64,000 nt of DNA, from contig NZ_JACHTE010000001.1 of the NCBI RefSeq assembly GCF_014145395.1, forward strand, positions 62,001-126,000, written 5' to 3'. Positions 8,346 through 19,676 of this stretch are shown here, piece by piece. This DNA comes from Marilutibacter penaei (lineage in GTDB: Bacteria; Pseudomonadota; Gammaproteobacteria; Xanthomonadales; Xanthomonadaceae). The notes beneath the pieces were generated by a model that worked only from the letters and a program-made list of their open reading frames with translations, searched no databases and had not been told where the DNA came from. Position numbers and translations under genes: made by a program. Numbering within the stretch: the stretch's first letter is position 1; each line of letters opens with the position of its first letter.

Positions 8346-9671
8346 CTACTCGGCGCCGGCGTCCCGCGCCAGCAGGCTCCCGGCATACAGGGCGGCCAGC
8401 AACAGCGTCAATCCGCCCCAGAAGGTCGAATAGAAGGCGAGGTGGGTGTTGAGCGGAAAGACCGTGACCGCCAGGGCCAGCATCGCAGGACGCGCGTGTT
8501 CGCGGTCGCGCTCCGGCGCATAGCGCCATGCGCGCCACGCCAGCGCAGCCCCCGCCAGCCACAGCAGCAGGCCGAACCCACCGGTTTCGCTGAGGACCTC
8601 GAGCACGATCTGGTGGGCATGGTAGGCAGGGCCCTCGCCCCAGGCGGCGAGCTCGCCCGGATCGGGATCGCACGCCGGGAAGGCCTCGCGGAACCCGCGC
8701 GCGCCCACACCGTTGACAGGGTGCTCGCGCGCCATGCACAGGGCGGCGCCCCAGATCCGGGCGCGGCCGGAGAGTGCGGTGTCCACGCCGACTTCGTCGC
8801 CGGTCAGCGCGTGGGCGGTGCGTTCGACGCGTTGCGCGACCTGCGGCGACGTCAGGCTCAACACCGCCAACAGCACGGCACCGAAGGCGAACACGCCCAG
8901 CAGCTTCTTCCAGCCCAGCAGCCGCCAGCCGGACAGCAGCAGCACCAGGCCATACGTCAGCCACGATGCCCGCGAGCCCGCCAGCAGCACGACCACCCCG
9001 ACCGCTCCGGCCGCGACCAGCCAGCCGAGGGTCCCGGCCCGTCGCCCGGCGGTATAGAGCGCGAACGGCGACAGGCTGGCGAGCACCAGCCCGAGCTTGA
9101 GGTTGCAGGGACCCAGGATGCCGCTGAGCCGGTCGACACCCGCGATGTCCTCGGCGCTGCACATGCCCCGCCCGCTGATCGCGTGCTTGATGCTGTCGAT
9201 CCCGGCGAACAGCGGGCTGTTGCCCGTGATCGCCTGCACGAGAGCGTCCAGCGTCCACACGGCCACGATCACCGACAGCCCGCCGAAGGTGGTGCGTCGT
9301 GCGGGCGTATCGGCCACCGCGGCGGCGGCCAGCCACAGGAACGGCAGGTAGCGCAGGTCGACCGCGGCTTCCTTCAGTGCGCGCGGAACGTCGACGGCAT
9401 CGAAGGCCGACACCAGTTCCGGCAGCCAGTAGGCGAAGAAGAGGACGCTGGTCAGGGCCCAGGCCTGGCCGCTGAGCAGGCGCGTGCCGCCCCGGAAACG
9501 CGAAACGAGCAGCTTGACGATGGCCACCAGCGCACCGAGCACCAGGATCCCTTCGGCATAGCCCGGCGCCGGCCACAGGGCCACGTACAGCAGCACCCAG
9601 ACCGGGGCCCAACGCCAGGCGGCGGGCGCGGTGGGCGGGGATTCCGGGATGTCAGTCGAGGAGTTCGTCAT
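8346..9671 (-). CDS. O-antigen ligase family protein
   Basis: 441-residue polytopic membrane protein with about 10-12 hydrophobic helices. Family WaaL/Wzy-C: joins O-antigen from undecaprenyl pyrophosphate to the lipid A core, or polymerises repeat units, on the periplasmic side. Visible family features are the central GSRASWLTYGLVLLL, the large periplasmic loop with SGRARIWGAALCMAREHPVNGVG, and the conserved histidine region GPAYHAHQIVLEVLSETG. Its start overlaps the end of the upstream glycosyltransferase by 20 bp, so they are translationally linked. Ligase versus polymerase cannot be settled from sequence alone; with waaA and a GT4 gene beside it, an LPS role is likely. Confidence 0.86.
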   Translation of the reverse strand: MTNSSTDIPESPPTAPAAWRWAPVWVLLYVALWPAPGYAEGILVLGALVAIVKLLVSRFRGGTRLLSGQAWALTSVLFFAYWLPELVSAFDAVDVPRALKEAAVDLRYLPFLWLAAAAVADTPARRTTFGGLSVIVAVWTLDALVQAITGNSPLFAGIDSIKHAISGRGMCSAEDIAGVDRLSGILGPCNLKLGLVLASLSPFALYTAGRRAGTLGWLVAAGAVGVVVLLAGSRASWLTYGLVLLLSGWRLLGWKKLLGVFAFGAVLLAVLSLTSPQVAQRVERTAHALTGDEVGVDTALSGRARIWGAALCMAREHPVNGVGARGFREAFPACDPDPGELAAWGEGPAYHAHQIVLEVLSETGGFGLLLWLAGAALAWRAWRYAPERDREHARPAMLALAVTVFPLNTHLAFYSTFWGGLTLLLAALYAGSLLARDAGAE

Positions 9672-10782
9672 AGACCGCTAGCGTGGCGTCCTGCATCGCG
9701 CGCAGGGTATAGGCGGACATCGTACCGGCAGCCGGCGCGGGGCGCCCACGCTCGCCCGGGGTGAGCAACGCCGCTGCCGCATGCCGCAGCGCCGCCGTGT
9801 CGAACGGCGGGACCGCACCGCGTGGCTGGAGTTCGTCGAGCAGTTCGCCGACTCCCCCGTGCGCCCAGCCCACCACCGGCCGTGCACAGGCCAAGGCTTC
9901 GATCACCGTGCGTCCGAACGCTTCCGGCTTGCGCGAGAGTTGCAGCACGAGGTCGCTCGCGGCATACGCACGTGCGATGGCGTCGGTCGGGGGCGTGAAG
10001 GCCACGCATGGCGCGATGCCCAGCGCCCGGGCCTCGGCCTCAAGCTCGGAAATGTAGCGTTCGCGCCCCGCCTCGCGCGCGCCCGGCAGCCACAGCCGGG
10101 CGTCCGTGCCTGCTTCGCGCAGCGCGGCCAGCAGACCCAGCGCATCGGCATGGCCCTTCAACCGGGTGCCGCGGCCCGGCAAGAGCAACAGGGGGCCGTT
10201 CCCGCCCAATGCGGGATGCAGGCCCGCCACCCAGGCGCGCGCGGCCGGGTCTGGCCGGGGCGCGGCGGGAAACGCCGCCGGTTCGATGCCGCGCGGTATC
10301 ACCACCAGCCGCGATGCGTCGGTCGCCGGATAATGCTGCAGCAGATAGCGACGCACCGTCGCGGACACGCAGATGACCCGTTCGCCACGGGCCATGACCT
10401 GGCTGTAGCGCGACGGCGAGTTCAGCCCGTGCGCGGTGGTGACGAAACGGGGCCGGCTCGGGGCCGGAAGGCCGCGGAGCGCCATCACCGCCAGCCAGGC
10501 TGGCAGACGCGAACGCGCGTGGACGATATCCACCTGCTCGCGCGCGAACAGACGGCGAAGCGCGCCCACCCGCAGCAACGTCAGCGGCGACTTGCGTCCG
10601 ATATCCAGTTCGATGTGCTCCGCCCCCAATGCCTGCAGGCGCGGCACCAGCCGCCCTCCCGCCGAGGCCACCAGCGCCCGGTGGCCCGCACGGACCAGCG
10701 CTTCGGCGACCTCCAGCGTCGAACGTTCCACCCCACCGGATTCAAGCGCGGGCAGGAGCTGGAGGATCGTCGCCCGTTTCAT
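9652..10782 (-). CDS. Glycosyltransferase family 4 protein
   Basis: 376-residue cytoplasmic GT-B glycosyltransferase. The N-terminal half begins ILQLLPALESGGVERSTLEVAEAL, the usual opening of GT4 LPS core enzymes. The C-terminal nucleotide-sugar domain has LLLLPGRGTRLKGHADALGLLAAL and the E-x7-E region RKPEAFGRTVIEALACARPVVG. It probably adds a core or O-chain sugar; donor and linkage unknown. It overlaps the O-antigen ligase gene (20 bp) and follows the zf-CHCC gene by 184 bp; that gap holds no recognisable gene or terminator. Confidence 0.9.
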   Translation of the reverse strand: MKRATILQLLPALESGGVERSTLEVAEALVRAGHRALVASAGGRLVPRLQALGAEHIELDIGRKSPLTLLRVGALRRLFAREQVDIVHARSRLPAWLAVMALRGLPAPSRPRFVTTAHGLNSPSRYSQVMARGERVICVSATVRRYLLQHYPATDASRLVVIPRGIEPAAFPAAPRPDPAARAWVAGLHPALGGNGPLLLLPGRGTRLKGHADALGLLAALREAGTDARLWLPGAREAGRERYISELEAEARALGIAPCVAFTPPTDAIARAYAASDLVLQLSRKPEAFGRTVIEALACARPVVGWAHGGVGELLDELQPRGAVPPFDTAALRHAAAALLTPGERGRPAPAAGTMSAYTLRAMQDATLAVYDELLD

Positions 10783-10966
10783 GGGGCAACGCCCGCGGTC
10801 AGGGAAGCGCCGGTTGCGAGCGGTGTCCCGACCCCCACCGCGCCCGGGAACCCGCGTGGGCAGAGCGCTGCAGGGCGATACGCGGCCGGCGTGCCGGGCA
10901 TGTCACCGCCCTTGGACGGACTCACGGCGCGTCGTGCCGCGCGCTGCCCGCCCGGCTTCAACGCGA

Positions 10967-11170
10967 TCAATCCTCGAGGATGAAGTGCGCGCCGCAATAG
11001 GGGCACTGCACCTCGTGCTCCGCCTCGATCGGCAGGTAGACGCGCGGGTGCGAGTTCCACAGCGCCATCGACGGCGTCGGGCAACTCAACGGCAGGTCCG
11101 CGCGCGTGACGGCATAGCGCTGCTCGGCATTGGCCTGCTGGGGGGTGTGCGAAGGAGCGGCTGCGTTCAT
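10967..11170 (-). CDS. Zinc-finger domain protein (zf-CHCC, NDUFS6-like)
   Basis: 67-residue cytoplasmic protein. The zinc site appears as NSHPRVYLPI followed by VQCPYCGAHFILED: one His and the CPYCG pair, the pattern of the small zf-CHCC family related to the complex I subunit NDUFS6. Function in bacteria is not established. The Pro-rich N-terminus (MNAAAPSHTPQQANAEQRYAV) is typical of this family in Proteobacteria. A likely promoter -10 (TAGAAT on the minus strand near 11206) lies about 35 nt upstream. Same strand as the glycosyltransferase and ligase genes. Confidence 0.85.
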   Translation of the reverse strand: MNAAAPSHTPQQANAEQRYAVTRADLPLSCPTPSMALWNSHPRVYLPIEAEHEVQCPYCGAHFILED

Positions 11171-11253
11171 GGCGGCGCGGGGAATGGCTGACGCGGGAGT
11201 GCGATTCTACCAGCCCCGCAGCACGCGTTACGCGACCCCCACGAGCCCAGGCC

Positions 11254-11964
11254 TCAGGCCGGGAGGTCGAACAGCAGCACCGTGGCGTTGCCCGAGAGCC
11301 GCATCGCGCCCGCTTCGCCGGCCAGGCCAAGGGCATCGCCCGCTTCCATGACGCGCACGGTGTCGGCCACCTCCACGGTCGCCTCGCCGCGGACCACCTG
11401 CAGCCAGTAGCGACGGCTGTCCAGCAGGTCGGCGGCAATCGCCTGTCCCGGCTCCAGCCGCGCCTCGGACAGGCGGGCCTGCTGGCGGATCGCGAGGCTG
11501 CCGTCCGCACCGTCGGGAGACGCCAGCAGGTGCCAGCGCCCGGTGGCATCGGCGGGCGTGGGCGCCCGCTGCCCATAGGCCGGCGATGCGTTCACGCGGT
11601 CCGGCTGCATCCATATCTGCAGGAAGTGCACCGGTTCCGTCGCCGACGCATTGAATTCGCTGTGCTCGACGCCGTGGCCGGCCCCCATCCATTGCAGTTC
11701 ACCCGGACCGACCACGCCCCCGCCCCCGCTGCTGTCCTGGTGCGACAAGGCGCCCTCGACCACGTAGCTGAGGATCTCCATGTTCGCGTGGCCGTGCGCG
11801 GGAAAACCCGCACCCGGGTCAACGCGGTCCTCGTTGATGACCCGCAGCACCCCGAAGCCCATCCAGGCCGGATCGTAGTAATGCCCGAAGGAGAAGGTGT
11901 GGCGGCTGTCCAGCCAGCCGGCGTGGACGCGGCCGCGGTCGGCCGAGCGACGTTCGATGATCAT
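11254..11964 (-). CDS. Pirin family protein (YhhW-like)
   Basis: 236-residue bicupin. The metal-binding residues of pirin/YhhW are at the expected positions: His57 and His59 in GFPAHGHANMEILSYV, His101 and Glu103 in GAGHGVEHSEFN. Known members bind Fe(II) and some show quercetin 2,3-dioxygenase activity in vitro; the physiological substrate is unclear. The first line MIIERRSADRGRVHAGWLDSR is typical of the family. It is downstream of and parallel to the YceI gene but 57 bp away. Confidence 0.92.
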   Translation of the reverse strand: MIIERRSADRGRVHAGWLDSRHTFSFGHYYDPAWMGFGVLRVINEDRVDPGAGFPAHGHANMEILSYVVEGALSHQDSSGGGGVVGPGELQWMGAGHGVEHSEFNASATEPVHFLQIWMQPDRVNASPAYGQRAPTPADATGRWHLLASPDGADGSLAIRQQARLSEARLEPGQAIAADLLDSRRYWLQVVRGEATVEVADTVRVMEAGDALGLAGEAGAMRLSGNATVLLFDLPA

Positions 11965-12021
11965 GGTCTGCCTGTCCGGGCGCCCCTGCGGGACGCCCGG
12001 GATGGTGGGGGTAGCGGCAGA

Positions 12022-12612
12022 TTAACCGCCCGCGGCGGGCTTGGGCACCATGGCCTCGACGGTGATCCGGATCTCGACCTCGTCGCTGACGTTCGGCACG
12101 TACTTGCCGACGCCGAACTCGCTGCGCTTGATGACGGTGCGGGCATCGAAGCCGGCAGCGGCGCGCTTGCCCATCGGGTGCTCGCCGAGCTTGTTGATCG
12201 TGGTGTCCAGCAGCACCTCCTTCGTCACCCCGTGCACGGTGAGGTCGCCCCACACGCGCAGCTTGCCCTCGCCGGCGGCTTCCACGCGGGTGCTCTTGAA
12301 GGTGATCTCCGGGTACTGGGCGGCGTCGAAGAAGTCCGCACTGCGAAGATGGTCGTTGAAATCGGGGACGTGGGCCTCGAGTCCGCTGAGCGGCAGGGTG
12401 ACCTCGACGCTGGACTGCCCGACGTTGTCCGGGTCATAGGTGACGGAACCGTCGACGTCGCCAAAATGCGCGACCGGGTTGGAGAAGCCGAAGTGGCTCC
12501 AGGACGCGATGACGTCGGTGTGGTTGGGGTCGATGTCGTAGGTGACCGGCGCGGCGATGGCGGCGGAACTCGCGAACGCGAGCACGGAGGAAAGTACGAG
12601 GCGCTTCAGCAT
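12022..12612 (-). CDS. YceI family periplasmic protein
   Basis: 196 residues. Lipocalin-like YceI beta-barrel that binds a polyisoprenoid lipid in known structures. The Sec signal peptide is LKRLVLSSVLAFASSAAIAA; the mature protein begins PVTYDIDPNHTDVIASWSHFGFSNP, the standard opening. Also present are HLRSADFFDAAQYPEITFKST and VWGDLTVHGVTKEV. The start at 12612 has a good ribosome site (AGGAG, 9 nt upstream) and gives the signal peptide; the longer frame to 12816 overlaps the nitroreductase gene. Confidence 0.93.
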   Translation of the reverse strand: MLKRLVLSSVLAFASSAAIAAPVTYDIDPNHTDVIASWSHFGFSNPVAHFGDVDGSVTYDPDNVGQSSVEVTLPLSGLEAHVPDFNDHLRSADFFDAAQYPEITFKSTRVEAAGEGKLRVWGDLTVHGVTKEVLLDTTINKLGEHPMGKRAAAGFDARTVIKRSEFGVGKYVPNVSDEVEIRITVEAMVPKPAAGG

Positions 12613-12640
12613 GGTGCGGGACTCCTGGCGTGGGGGCGGT

Positions 12641-13225
12641 TCAGACGATGCGCGCGGCTTCGTCGAAGGACAGGCGGGGCGAGCGCGGGAACAGTTTCCC
12701 GGGATCGCCATGGCCGAGGTTGACGAGGAAGTTCGACTTGATCGCGGTGCCGGCGAAGAACTCGGCATCGACCTTTGCGTTGTCGAAGCCGGACATCGGG
12801 CCGCAGTCCAGGCCAACCGCGCGCGCGGCGAGGATCAGGTAGGCGCCCTGCAGACTGCCATTGCGGAACGCCGGCACGTGGCGGGCTTCGCGCGGCCCTT
12901 CGAACCAGCTCTTCGCATCCGTATGCGGGAACAGCACCGGCAGCTTTTCGTGGAAGTCCTCGTCGAAACCGACGATCGCGGTGACCGGCGCGGCCATGGT
13001 CTTGGCCCGGTTGCCCTCGTCCAGCGCCGGCTCCAGCCGCGCCTTGGCCTCGCGCGACTTCACGAACACGACCCGCATCGGGCACATGTTGGCGCTGGTG
13101 GGGCCCCATTTGGCGAGGTCGTACAGCTGGCGCAGGATTTCGTCGCTGACCTCGCCCCCCAGCTCGTTGTGGGTACGGGCCATGCGGAACAACTGGTCGA
13201 GCGAAGCGTCGGGCAGAGTGGGCAT
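12641..13225 (-). CDS. rutE: Malonic semialdehyde reductase / nitroreductase (RutE-like)
   Basis: 194 residues, FMN-dependent NAD(P)H nitroreductase fold. It matches E. coli RutE in length and in [46 protein letters not shown] and [19 protein letters not shown]. RutE reduces malonic semialdehyde in pyrimidine degradation, but the other rut genes are absent here, so the role may be more general aldehyde or nitro reduction. Start chosen at 13225, not 13237: the codons ATG GAG at 13237 supply a GGAG ribosome site 6 nt before the ATG at 13225. Confidence 0.86.
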   Translation of the reverse strand: MPTLPDASLDQLFRMARTHNELGGEVSDEILRQLYDLAKWGPTSANMCPMRVVFVKSREAKARLEPALDEGNRAKTMAAPVTAIVGFDEDFHEKLPVLFPHTDAKSWFEGPREARHVPAFRNGSLQGAYLILAARAVGLDCGPMSGFDNAKVDAEFFAGTAIKSNFLVNLGHGDPGKLFPRSPRLSFDEAARIV

Positions 13226-13382
13226 CGGGGTCTCCATGAGGTGCCGGGTTCGGCCATCGGGGGTCCCGGGTTACGTGGGACGGCTCGCGGCCTGCACGGG
13301 CAAGTGTAGAGTCTCGGTTCAGGCCGGCCGTCCACACCGCCGGAACGGATTCATCACATGCGTGCAACAAACCCCGCCCCGC

Positions 13383-14345
13383 ATGCCGATCAATGACACG
13401 ACATGGACGATGACGGACGGCAATGCCGGCAACCGCCGGCAGGCCTCGGCGCTTGCCGCCGCGCTGGGACGGCACGCACATGACTGGACGCTCGATGCAA
13501 AGCCGCCGTGGCGCTGGGCATCGCCGCGGCGCCTGCCCGCCAGTGGCCATGCCTACGGCGCGGATTTCGCGGCGGCCCTGCACCTGCCGCCCGCCTCGCG
13601 CCCGGGGCTCGTGATCGGCTGTGGCAGGCAGGCCGCGCTGGCGACGCGGCTGCTGCGCCGGCCGGACACCCGCAGCGTGCAGGTGCTCGCCCCGCGTATC
13701 CCGACCCGCCACTGGGACCTGGTGATCGCGCCCGAACACGACGGACTGCGCGGTCCGAACGTACTGACCCTGCTCGGCAGCCTGAATCCGGTCGATGACC
13801 TCTGGCTGGCGGCGGGGCGCCGGGACGTTCCCGGCCCGGGCGCCCTGCCGGGACCCCGTACGGCCGTCCTCCTGGGCGGCCCCAGCGCCCATGCCCGCTA
13901 CGACGAAGCGGACTGGGAAGCCCTGCTGGATCAAATTGCGGAACGGGTCGCCGCCGAAGGCGGCAGCGTGCTTGCCACGACCTCCCGGCGGACGCCTCCG
14001 GGGGTCGCGCGGCGGGTCCGCGAACGCCTCGGCTGGCTGCCCGGCCTGGTCTGGAGCGACGAGGGCGACGGTCCCAATCCGTACGCGGGCGTGCTGGGCT
14101 GGGCCGACCGTATCGTCTGCACGGCGGACTCCGTCAATATGGTGTCCGAGGCGGCCGCCACGCCTGCACCGGTATTCATCGCCGGGCTCGAAGGACTGTC
14201 GGGGCGTCCGCGCCAGTTCGTCGAAAGCCTGCTGGGCCGGGATCGCGTGCGTCCCCTCGATGCCCACCTGCATCCCTTTTCCGTCACCCCCCTGCGCGAG
14301 ACCGCACGGGTCGCCGCGGAGGTGGCAGCGCGCCTGGACCTGTAG
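13383..14345 (+). CDS. ELM1/GtrOC1 family putative nucleoside-diphosphate-sugar epimerase
   Basis: 320 residues. Belongs to the family first named for plant mitochondrial fission protein ELM1 (DUF1022). The start TTWTMTDGNAGNRRQASALAAAL and the middle LVIGCGRQAALATRLL, VQVLAPRIPTRHWDLVIAPEHDGL and TLLGSLNPV are family hallmarks; the fold is GT-B-like. ADSVNMVSEAAATPAPVFIAGLEG near the C-terminus is typical of nucleotide-sugar binding. Bacterial members are often near LPS genes, but activity is unproven. ATG 13383 is the likely start; a GTG at 13351 is possible. It is divergent from rutE and convergent with glnE. Confidence 0.82.
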   Translation: MPINDTTWTMTDGNAGNRRQASALAAALGRHAHDWTLDAKPPWRWASPRRLPASGHAYGADFAAALHLPPASRPGLVIGCGRQAALATRLLRRPDTRSVQVLAPRIPTRHWDLVIAPEHDGLRGPNVLTLLGSLNPVDDLWLAAGRRDVPGPGALPGPRTAVLLGGPSAHARYDEADWEALLDQIAERVAAEGGSVLATTSRRTPPGVARRVRERLGWLPGLVWSDEGDGPNPYAGVLGWADRIVCTADSVNMVSEAAATPAPVFIAGLEGLSGRPRQFVESLLGRDRVRPLDAHLHPFSVTPLRETARVAAEVAARLDL

Positions 14346-14449
14346 GCGAACGGATCCAGGCAGCGCCTGCAGCGTGCCCACCGATCCACCGCCCGCCTTC
14401 CGTCACCCACGCAGAAGTCAGCGCAGGTGCCGCCGCTACGGTTGATCGC

Positions 14450-17275
14450 TCAGGCGACAGGCCCGGAAGCGAAATCCAGCCCCTGGGCCCGCACCGCCGA
14501 ACCGATGGCGGCACGGGCCTCGGCGATCTGCGGATCCAGCGGGGCGCGCCGCGGACGCCGGTCGAGGGTGCAGCCCAGGCCCACCGCCAGCAGGTGCGCA
14601 TGCGCGCGCTGCAATGCGTCGGCGCCCGTCGCGTCCAGGATGCCGGCGCGGCGCAAGGCGAGCAGGAGCCCCGGCGTGTCGCGCGGGCCCGTCAAGCCCG
14701 GTACCGACGTCGCATCACGCAGCACCACGTACTGAAGCAGGAACTCCAGGTCGACCAGACCGCCCTCGCCCTGCTTGAGGTCGAACATCGCCGCATCGCT
14801 GCGGTCCAGCTCGACCCGCATGCGGCCGCGCATCTTCTCCACGTCCGCCACCAGCGTCGCGGCATCGCGCGGACGCGCCAGCGTTGCCTCCCGCACCGCC
14901 TCCAGCGCTTCGCGCAGTGATGCATCCCCCGCCACCGGCCGCGCCCGCACCAGCGCCTGGTGCTCCCAGGTCCAGGCGCGGTCACGCTGGTACTCCGAGT
15001 AGCTCGCCAGGCTGGAGACCAGAAGGCCCTGGGCACCGTCGGGCCGCAGCCGCACGTCAACCTCGTACAGGCGCCCGGCCGCGGTCACCGCATCGAGCAG
15101 GGCCACCACTTTCTGCGCAAGCCGACCGAACCAGCGCGAGGCTTCAAGCGGCCGCGCCCCGCTGGACGGGGCCTCGGGCTCCGCGTCGTAGATGAAGACC
15201 AGGTCGAGGTCGGAACCGAAGCCGAGCTCGGCCCCTCCCAGGCTGCCGTAGCCCATGACCGCGAACCGCGCACCCGGCACGATGCCGTGCGCGCGGGCGA
15301 CCTCGGCCTGGGCGACCGCAAGCACCCGCGCGACCACCGCGTCGGCCAGCCAGGCGAGCTGGCGCGCAGTGGCCTCGGCGTCCTGCCGTCCGTCGCGGAA
15401 CGCCATGGCGATGCGGAAACTCAACGCCTGCCGCACCTCGTTGAGCGCCAGCAGGACGGCTTCGGCGTCATCGCCTCCCGCCACGTCGGCGCAGGCCGCG
15501 ACGAGTTCATCGCGCGTCGGCAACGGGCCCGACACGCGCGCGTCGAGCAGTTCATCCAGCAGGAGCGGGTGCAGGGCCAGCCGTTCGGCCAGCAGCGCGC
15601 TCTGCGAGACCACTTCGACCATCCGCGCCAGCGCCGCGGGCTGCTCGTCCAGCAGGGCCAGGTAGGCACTGCGCCGCAGGATGTTGTGCAGCATGGTCAG
15701 CAGGCGGCGCAATGCCAGCATGGGGTGCAGGGCGTCGGCAGCGCCATCCAGCAGGCGAGGCAGCACCCGGTCGAGCCGGGCCCGTGCGCCGTCCGAAAGG
15801 CCGGCGACGCCGGGACTGCGCGCGAAGTCACGCAGCAGGGCATCGGCCGACTCGACCTCATGGAAACCCGCACTGGCCAGTACCCCCGCATCACCCGCCT
15901 GCGGAAGGGCCCGCCAGTAGCCGGCCAGCGCATCCGGTGCGACGGGCGCGTGGCGCGGGGCCAGGAGCGCGTCGAATTCGGTGCTGACCGCGGCACGGTG
16001 CAGGTCGAGGTCCGCGAGCAATGCGTCCCATCCGGGATACTCGAGCCCCGCGGCCAGGCGCGCCTGGGCCTGCGGATCCCCGGGCAACGCATGCACCTGC
16101 GCGTCGTCGCGCATCTGCAGGCGGTTCTCCAGGCGGCGCAGGAACCGGTATGCCGCCGACAGGGCCCCGGCCGCCCCCGGCTCGACCTGGTGGGCATCGA
16201 CCAGGGCCTGCAGGCCCGGCAACAGCGCGCGCCCACGCAGGTCCGGTTCGCGACCGCCGCGGATCAGCTGGAGCGCCTGTACCAGGAACTCGATCTCACG
16301 GATCCCACCGGGCCCCCGCTTGATGTCGTCCGCAAGCTCCTTGCGGGCAACCTCGGCCGCGATGGCTGCCTTCATCGTGCGCAGGCCATCCAGTGCGCCG
16401 AAATCCAGATAGCGGCGGTAGATGAAAGGGCGCAGCGCCACCAGGAAGTGCTCGCCGGCCTCGATGTCCCCCGCCACCGGTCTTGCCTTCTGCCACGCAT
16501 AGCGCTCCCAGTCACGGCCTTCGTGCTGGAAGTACTGTTCCATCGCCGCGAACGACCACGCGACGCGGCCGGCGCTGCCGTAGGGCCGCAGGCGCAGGTC
16601 CACGCGGTGGCAGAAGCCGTCCGCGGTCACCTCGTCGAGCAGCTTCGCAAGCTGTTGGCCCAGCCGCGCGAAGTAGACATCGGGGGCGAGCGGCCGCGCG
16701 CCGTCGCTGGCGTCGGGATCGGGCACGCCGTCGAGGTCGTAGCCGTACACCAGGTCGACATCGGAACTGAAGTTCAGCTCACCGCCCCCCAGTTTCCCAA
16801 GGCCGAACACCACCAGCCGCCTGACCTTGCCATCGGCGTCCCGGAACACCCCGTGGCGCTTCGCGAAGTCCGCCTCGAGGGCATCCAGCGCCGCGACCAG
16901 GCAGGCCTCGGCCAGCCGGGTGCTGCCGGCAAGGGTCGCATCGACGTCGTCCAGCCCGAGCACGTCGCGCCAGACCAGCCGGGTCGATTCCGCGGCACGG
17001 TGGCGGCGCAGCAACCCCGCCCACGCCTGCGGCGCGTCCGGCGCCAATGTCGGCACCGGCCGGGCCGGCGCATCGGGATCGGCAGACAGATCCGCAAGCA
17101 GGTCCGGCTGGCGCAGGCATGTGTCGATCGCGAAATCGCTGGCCAGCGCGACCTGGCGCAGCCGTGCCCCGTTCACGGGATCGTCCACCAGCGCCGCTAC
17201 GTCGGGCGACAGCGCGCGCAGGCGCTGCAGGCTGCGGGCCACGCCGTCGTCGGGATCAGGGGTTGCAGGCTCCAT
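14450..17275 (-). CDS. glnE: Bifunctional glutamine synthetase adenylyltransferase / adenylyl-removing enzyme
   Basis: 941 residues (E. coli 946). Controls glutamine synthetase by adenylylating or de-adenylylating a Tyr in response to PII proteins. It has two nucleotidyltransferase domains. The N-terminal adenylyl-removase has [20 protein letters not shown] near residue 160; the C-terminal adenylyltransferase has [20 protein letters not shown] near residue 685. In each, the D-x-D pair binds metal. A central regulatory region ([27 protein letters not shown]) separates them. Start 17275 is the ATG that begins conserved sequence; the frame extends 20 more codons upstream without support. Convergent with the ELM1-family gene. 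Confidence 0.95.
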   Translation of the reverse strand: MEPATPDPDDGVARSLQRLRALSPDVAALVDDPVNGARLRQVALASDFAIDTCLRQPDLLADLSADPDAPARPVPTLAPDAPQAWAGLLRRHRAAESTRLVWRDVLGLDDVDATLAGSTRLAEACLVAALDALEADFAKRHGVFRDADGKVRRLVVFGLGKLGGGELNFSSDVDLVYGYDLDGVPDPDASDGARPLAPDVYFARLGQQLAKLLDEVTADGFCHRVDLRLRPYGSAGRVAWSFAAMEQYFQHEGRDWERYAWQKARPVAGDIEAGEHFLVALRPFIYRRYLDFGALDGLRTMKAAIAAEVARKELADDIKRGPGGIREIEFLVQALQLIRGGREPDLRGRALLPGLQALVDAHQVEPGAAGALSAAYRFLRRLENRLQMRDDAQVHALPGDPQAQARLAAGLEYPGWDALLADLDLHRAAVSTEFDALLAPRHAPVAPDALAGYWRALPQAGDAGVLASAGFHEVESADALLRDFARSPGVAGLSDGARARLDRVLPRLLDGAADALHPMLALRRLLTMLHNILRRSAYLALLDEQPAALARMVEVVSQSALLAERLALHPLLLDELLDARVSGPLPTRDELVAACADVAGGDDAEAVLLALNEVRQALSFRIAMAFRDGRQDAEATARQLAWLADAVVARVLAVAQAEVARAHGIVPGARFAVMGYGSLGGAELGFGSDLDLVFIYDAEPEAPSSGARPLEASRWFGRLAQKVVALLDAVTAAGRLYEVDVRLRPDGAQGLLVSSLASYSEYQRDRAWTWEHQALVRARPVAGDASLREALEAVREATLARPRDAATLVADVEKMRGRMRVELDRSDAAMFDLKQGEGGLVDLEFLLQYVVLRDATSVPGLTGPRDTPGLLLALRRAGILDATGADALQRAHAHLLAVGLGCTLDRRPRRAPLDPQIAEARAAIGSAVRAQGLDFASGPVA

Positions 17276-17413
17276 GACCGGATGATGGCACGCTGCGTCC
17301 GATGGGTAGCCGGCCGCCCGACCAGGTGGCCCCAATCTCTGACCGTCACAGCGTGGGCCGGGTCAGGACCATGAATGCGCAATGCGGTCGACGAGATGCG
17401 TTGAAGCACGCAT

Positions 17414-17450
17414 TAAAAAAGCCCGCCCCGGTCGAACCGGTTGCGGGCTT
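17414..17450 (-). terminator. Rho-independent terminator, probably of a small RNA
   Basis: On the minus strand an 8 bp GC stem (AAGCCCGC / GCGGGCTT) enclosing a nested CCGGT/ACCGG hairpin, then TTTTTTA. It is directional (U-run on the minus strand only) and lies 125 bp beyond groEL's own terminator with no gene between, so it should end a separate transcript. Confidence 0.75.
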
Positions 17451-17570
17451 GCTCCCTCCCCCACGTCGGGATGCAGGTCGATCGTGAAGGAAGCGTTAGC
17501 GGCTTGCACGCTGCGCTGCACAAAACCGCCCGGAGTCCAGCTGAACCGACAATGAGTCGTGCCGACGGTC
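17451..17570 (-). ncRNA. Candidate small RNA downstream of groEL
   Basis: Inferred: about 120 bp between the groEL terminator (17575-17600) and the strong directional terminator at 17414-17450, both read by minus-strand transcription. No protein gene is convincing here; an 81-codon minus frame (17363-17608) runs through both terminators. The transcript could start near 17540 or be a processed 3' product of groESL mRNA. No clear -35/-10 was found. The 359 bp gap between glnE and groEL holds only these elements. Confidence 0.4.
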
Positions 17571-17574
17571 ACGA

Positions 17575-17600
17575 AAAACCCCGCCTCGCGGCGGGGTTTT
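17575..17600 (-). terminator. Rho-independent terminator of groESL
   Basis: Perfect 11 bp inverted repeat AAAACCCCGCC / GGCGGGGTTTT with a 4 nt loop, 34 bp after the groEL stop. The A/T ends make it usable in both directions. Confidence 0.85.
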
Positions 17601-17634
17601 CGTTGCAACGTGTCGCGGGATGCGACGGCCGGGC

Positions 17635-19317
<1,683 letters not shown>

Positions 19318-19341
19318 TCAGGGGAAAGGGCGACCGCGCGC

Positions 19342-19629
19342 TCAGCCGAGCGTCGCGAAGATGTCGTCTTCCTTCACCACCAGGTACTCGACGCCGTCGA
19401 GCTTCACCTCGGTGCCGCTGTACTTGCCGAACAGGACCTTGTCGCCGACCTTGACCTTCGGCGCGCGCACGTTGCCGTTGTCCAGCGTCTTGCCCTCGCC
19501 CACGGCGACCACTTCACCGCGGATCGGCTTCTCGGTGGCCGAGTCCGGGATGACGATGCCGCCGGCGGACATCTTCTCTTCTTCCATGCGCTTGATGACC
19601 ACGCGGTCGTAGAGCGGCTTGATGTTCAT
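19342..19629 (-). CDS. groES: Co-chaperonin GroES (Hsp10)
   Basis: 95 residues. Heptameric lid of the GroEL chamber. [28 protein letters not shown] includes the mobile loop, and [14 protein letters not shown] the core. Start at 19629 (not the 5-codon longer frame) matches all family members and has GAGG 6 nt upstream. First gene of groESL; the upstream region holds a CIRCE-like element. Confidence 0.99.
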   Translation of the reverse strand: MNIKPLYDRVVIKRMEEEKMSAGGIVIPDSATEKPIRGEVVAVGEGKTLDNGNVRAPKVKVGDKVLFGKYSGTEVKLDGVEYLVVKEDDIFATLG

Positions 19630-19676
19630 TTGAACCTCACGCAAGTAATTGAATGGGATGGCAAATATTGGCTTTT

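Noticed and set aside
17425-17445. GGTTCGACC resembling a tRNA T-loop
   Set aside because: It is the inner hairpin of the terminator at 17414-17450; no acceptor stem, anticodon arm or CCA could be found.
17363-17608. 81-codon minus-strand ORF after groEL
   Set aside because: It spans two transcription terminators and has no ribosome site, so it is unlikely to be a protein gene; the interval is treated as a possible small RNA.
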